Source: CAZXWK01 sp964644675 (GTDB taxonomy: Bacteria > Actinomycetota > Coriobacteriia > Anaerosomatales > JAAXUF01). Taken from it: a DNA stretch of 31,926 bases. Location of the stretch: assembly GCA_964644675.1 (NCBI GenBank), contig CAZXWK010000028.1, positions 1 through 31,926 on the forward strand, read 5' to 3'. Positions 31,751-31,926 of the stretch are shown in pieces. Numbering within the stretch: position 1 is the stretch's first letter; each line of letters opens with the position of its first letter. The notes under the pieces are model-generated. The model was not told the origin of the DNA. It was given only the letters and a program-made list of their open reading frames with translations, and ran no database searches. The translations under genes were made by a program, and so were the position numbers.

Positions 31751-31926
31751 ATGACCCAGACCGAGACCACCGTCGCCGAGACGACCGTCCAGCTCACCGA
31801 CGACGAGCGCCAGCCCTGCGAGGTCTGGACCCGCGTGATGGGCTACCACCGCCCCGTGGCCTCCTTCAACAAGGGCAAGCAGGGCGAGTACGCCGAGCGC
31901 GTGTGCTTCGACGAGTCCTCGGCGGA
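31751..31926 (+). CDS. nrdD: Separate glycyl-radical subunit of class III ribonucleotide reductase (3' end outside window)
   Basis: 58 residues are visible. After a ~20-residue Thr/Glu-rich start (TQTETTVAETTVQLTDDE) comes CEVWTRVMGYHRPVASFNKG and KQGEYAERVCF, which matches the glycyl-radical tail of NrdD: RVMGY places the radical at Gly31, and FNKGKQGEYAERV corresponds to the FNxGKxxEVxxRV end of ordinary NrdD. It starts at an ATG preceded by a perfect TAGGAGGT, ten bases after the main-chain stop and in another frame, so it is a deliberate separate gene rather than a frameshift. It would act like a detachable radical subunit, analogous in idea to GrcA for pyruvate formate-lyase. Confidence 0.85.
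   Translation, partial: MTQTETTVAETTVQLTDDERQPCEVWTRVMGYHRPVASFNKGKQGEYAERVCFDESSA

Noticed and set aside
31738..31760. A frameshift or premature stop splitting a normal nrdD
   Set aside because: A perfect AGGAGGT at proper spacing, a new start codon and a new ~20-residue leader before the radical domain point to a true gene split.
29347..31797. 816-residue open frame on the minus strand
   Set aside because: It is antisense to nrdD and the riboswitch and shows only antisense composition without domains.

Overview
The window is high-GC DNA (by eye roughly two thirds G+C) with dense, short-spaced genes, many GTG starts and many 4-base start/stop overlaps. The mix of genes points to an anaerobic or microaerophilic actinobacterium: an anaerobic class III ribonucleotide reductase, several ferredoxin-type proteins, a bacteriohemerythrin, a ferredoxin-fused aldo/keto reductase, ACR3/ArsM arsenic genes and a class I-type PPK2. 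A lineage such as Coriobacteriia is my best guess, but it is an inference from gene content, not from a marker gene. Two runs of exactly 100 N show that this is a scaffolded draft or metagenome assembly.

Layout. 1-3009 (minus): the 5' part of an acyl-CoA synthetase, an XRE-cupin regulator and a secreted Ig-like protein. 3238-6389 (plus): a three-domain hydrolase/membrane fusion coupled to a secreted polysaccharide deacetylase, ending at a very large nested hairpin. 6536-10474: an Fe-S aldo/keto reductase with a small acidic protein, a LysE-type exporter, PPK2 (plus), a small unknown protein and a hemerythrin. 10609-11466: an unusual Cys-rich Fe-S protein. 11536-14733 (minus): a tightly coupled arsR-acr3-phosphoesterase-Cys cluster protein-DUF188 operon, divergent from arsM (14835-15683) across a compact double-operator promoter. 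15758-16613: tRNA-Asp and a voltage-gated-type K+ channel. 16733-19308 (plus): a stand-alone CarH-like B12-binding sensor followed by an FtsX-type permease and its ATPase. 19350-20922 (minus): membrane, lipoprotein and coiled-coil exported proteins. 21190-25501 (minus): permease-ATPase-response regulator-histidine kinase operon, interrupted by an assembly gap that can be resolved from the sequence itself. 25545-28199: DUF72 protein, a Cys-hexapeptide-repeat protein cut by the second gap, ferredoxin, GGQ release-factor-like protein, DUF2905 protein and CspA. 28398-29300: lipoprotein nuclease. 29389-31926: promoter, cobalamin riboswitch and a class III ribonucleotide reductase whose glycyl-radical domain is a separate gene.

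How the genes work together. Three units stand out. The arsenic locus pairs efflux (ACR3) with methylation (ArsM), both under one ArsR through two TTCGA-N6-TCGAA palindromes, and carries three extra genes translationally chained to the efflux gene. B12 appears twice as a signal: as the ligand of the riboswitch in front of nrdD and as the probable cofactor of the CarH-like protein in front of an ABC exporter. The split NrdD, with the glycyl-radical segment encoded by its own gene with a perfect ribosome binding site, is the most unusual arrangement seen here.
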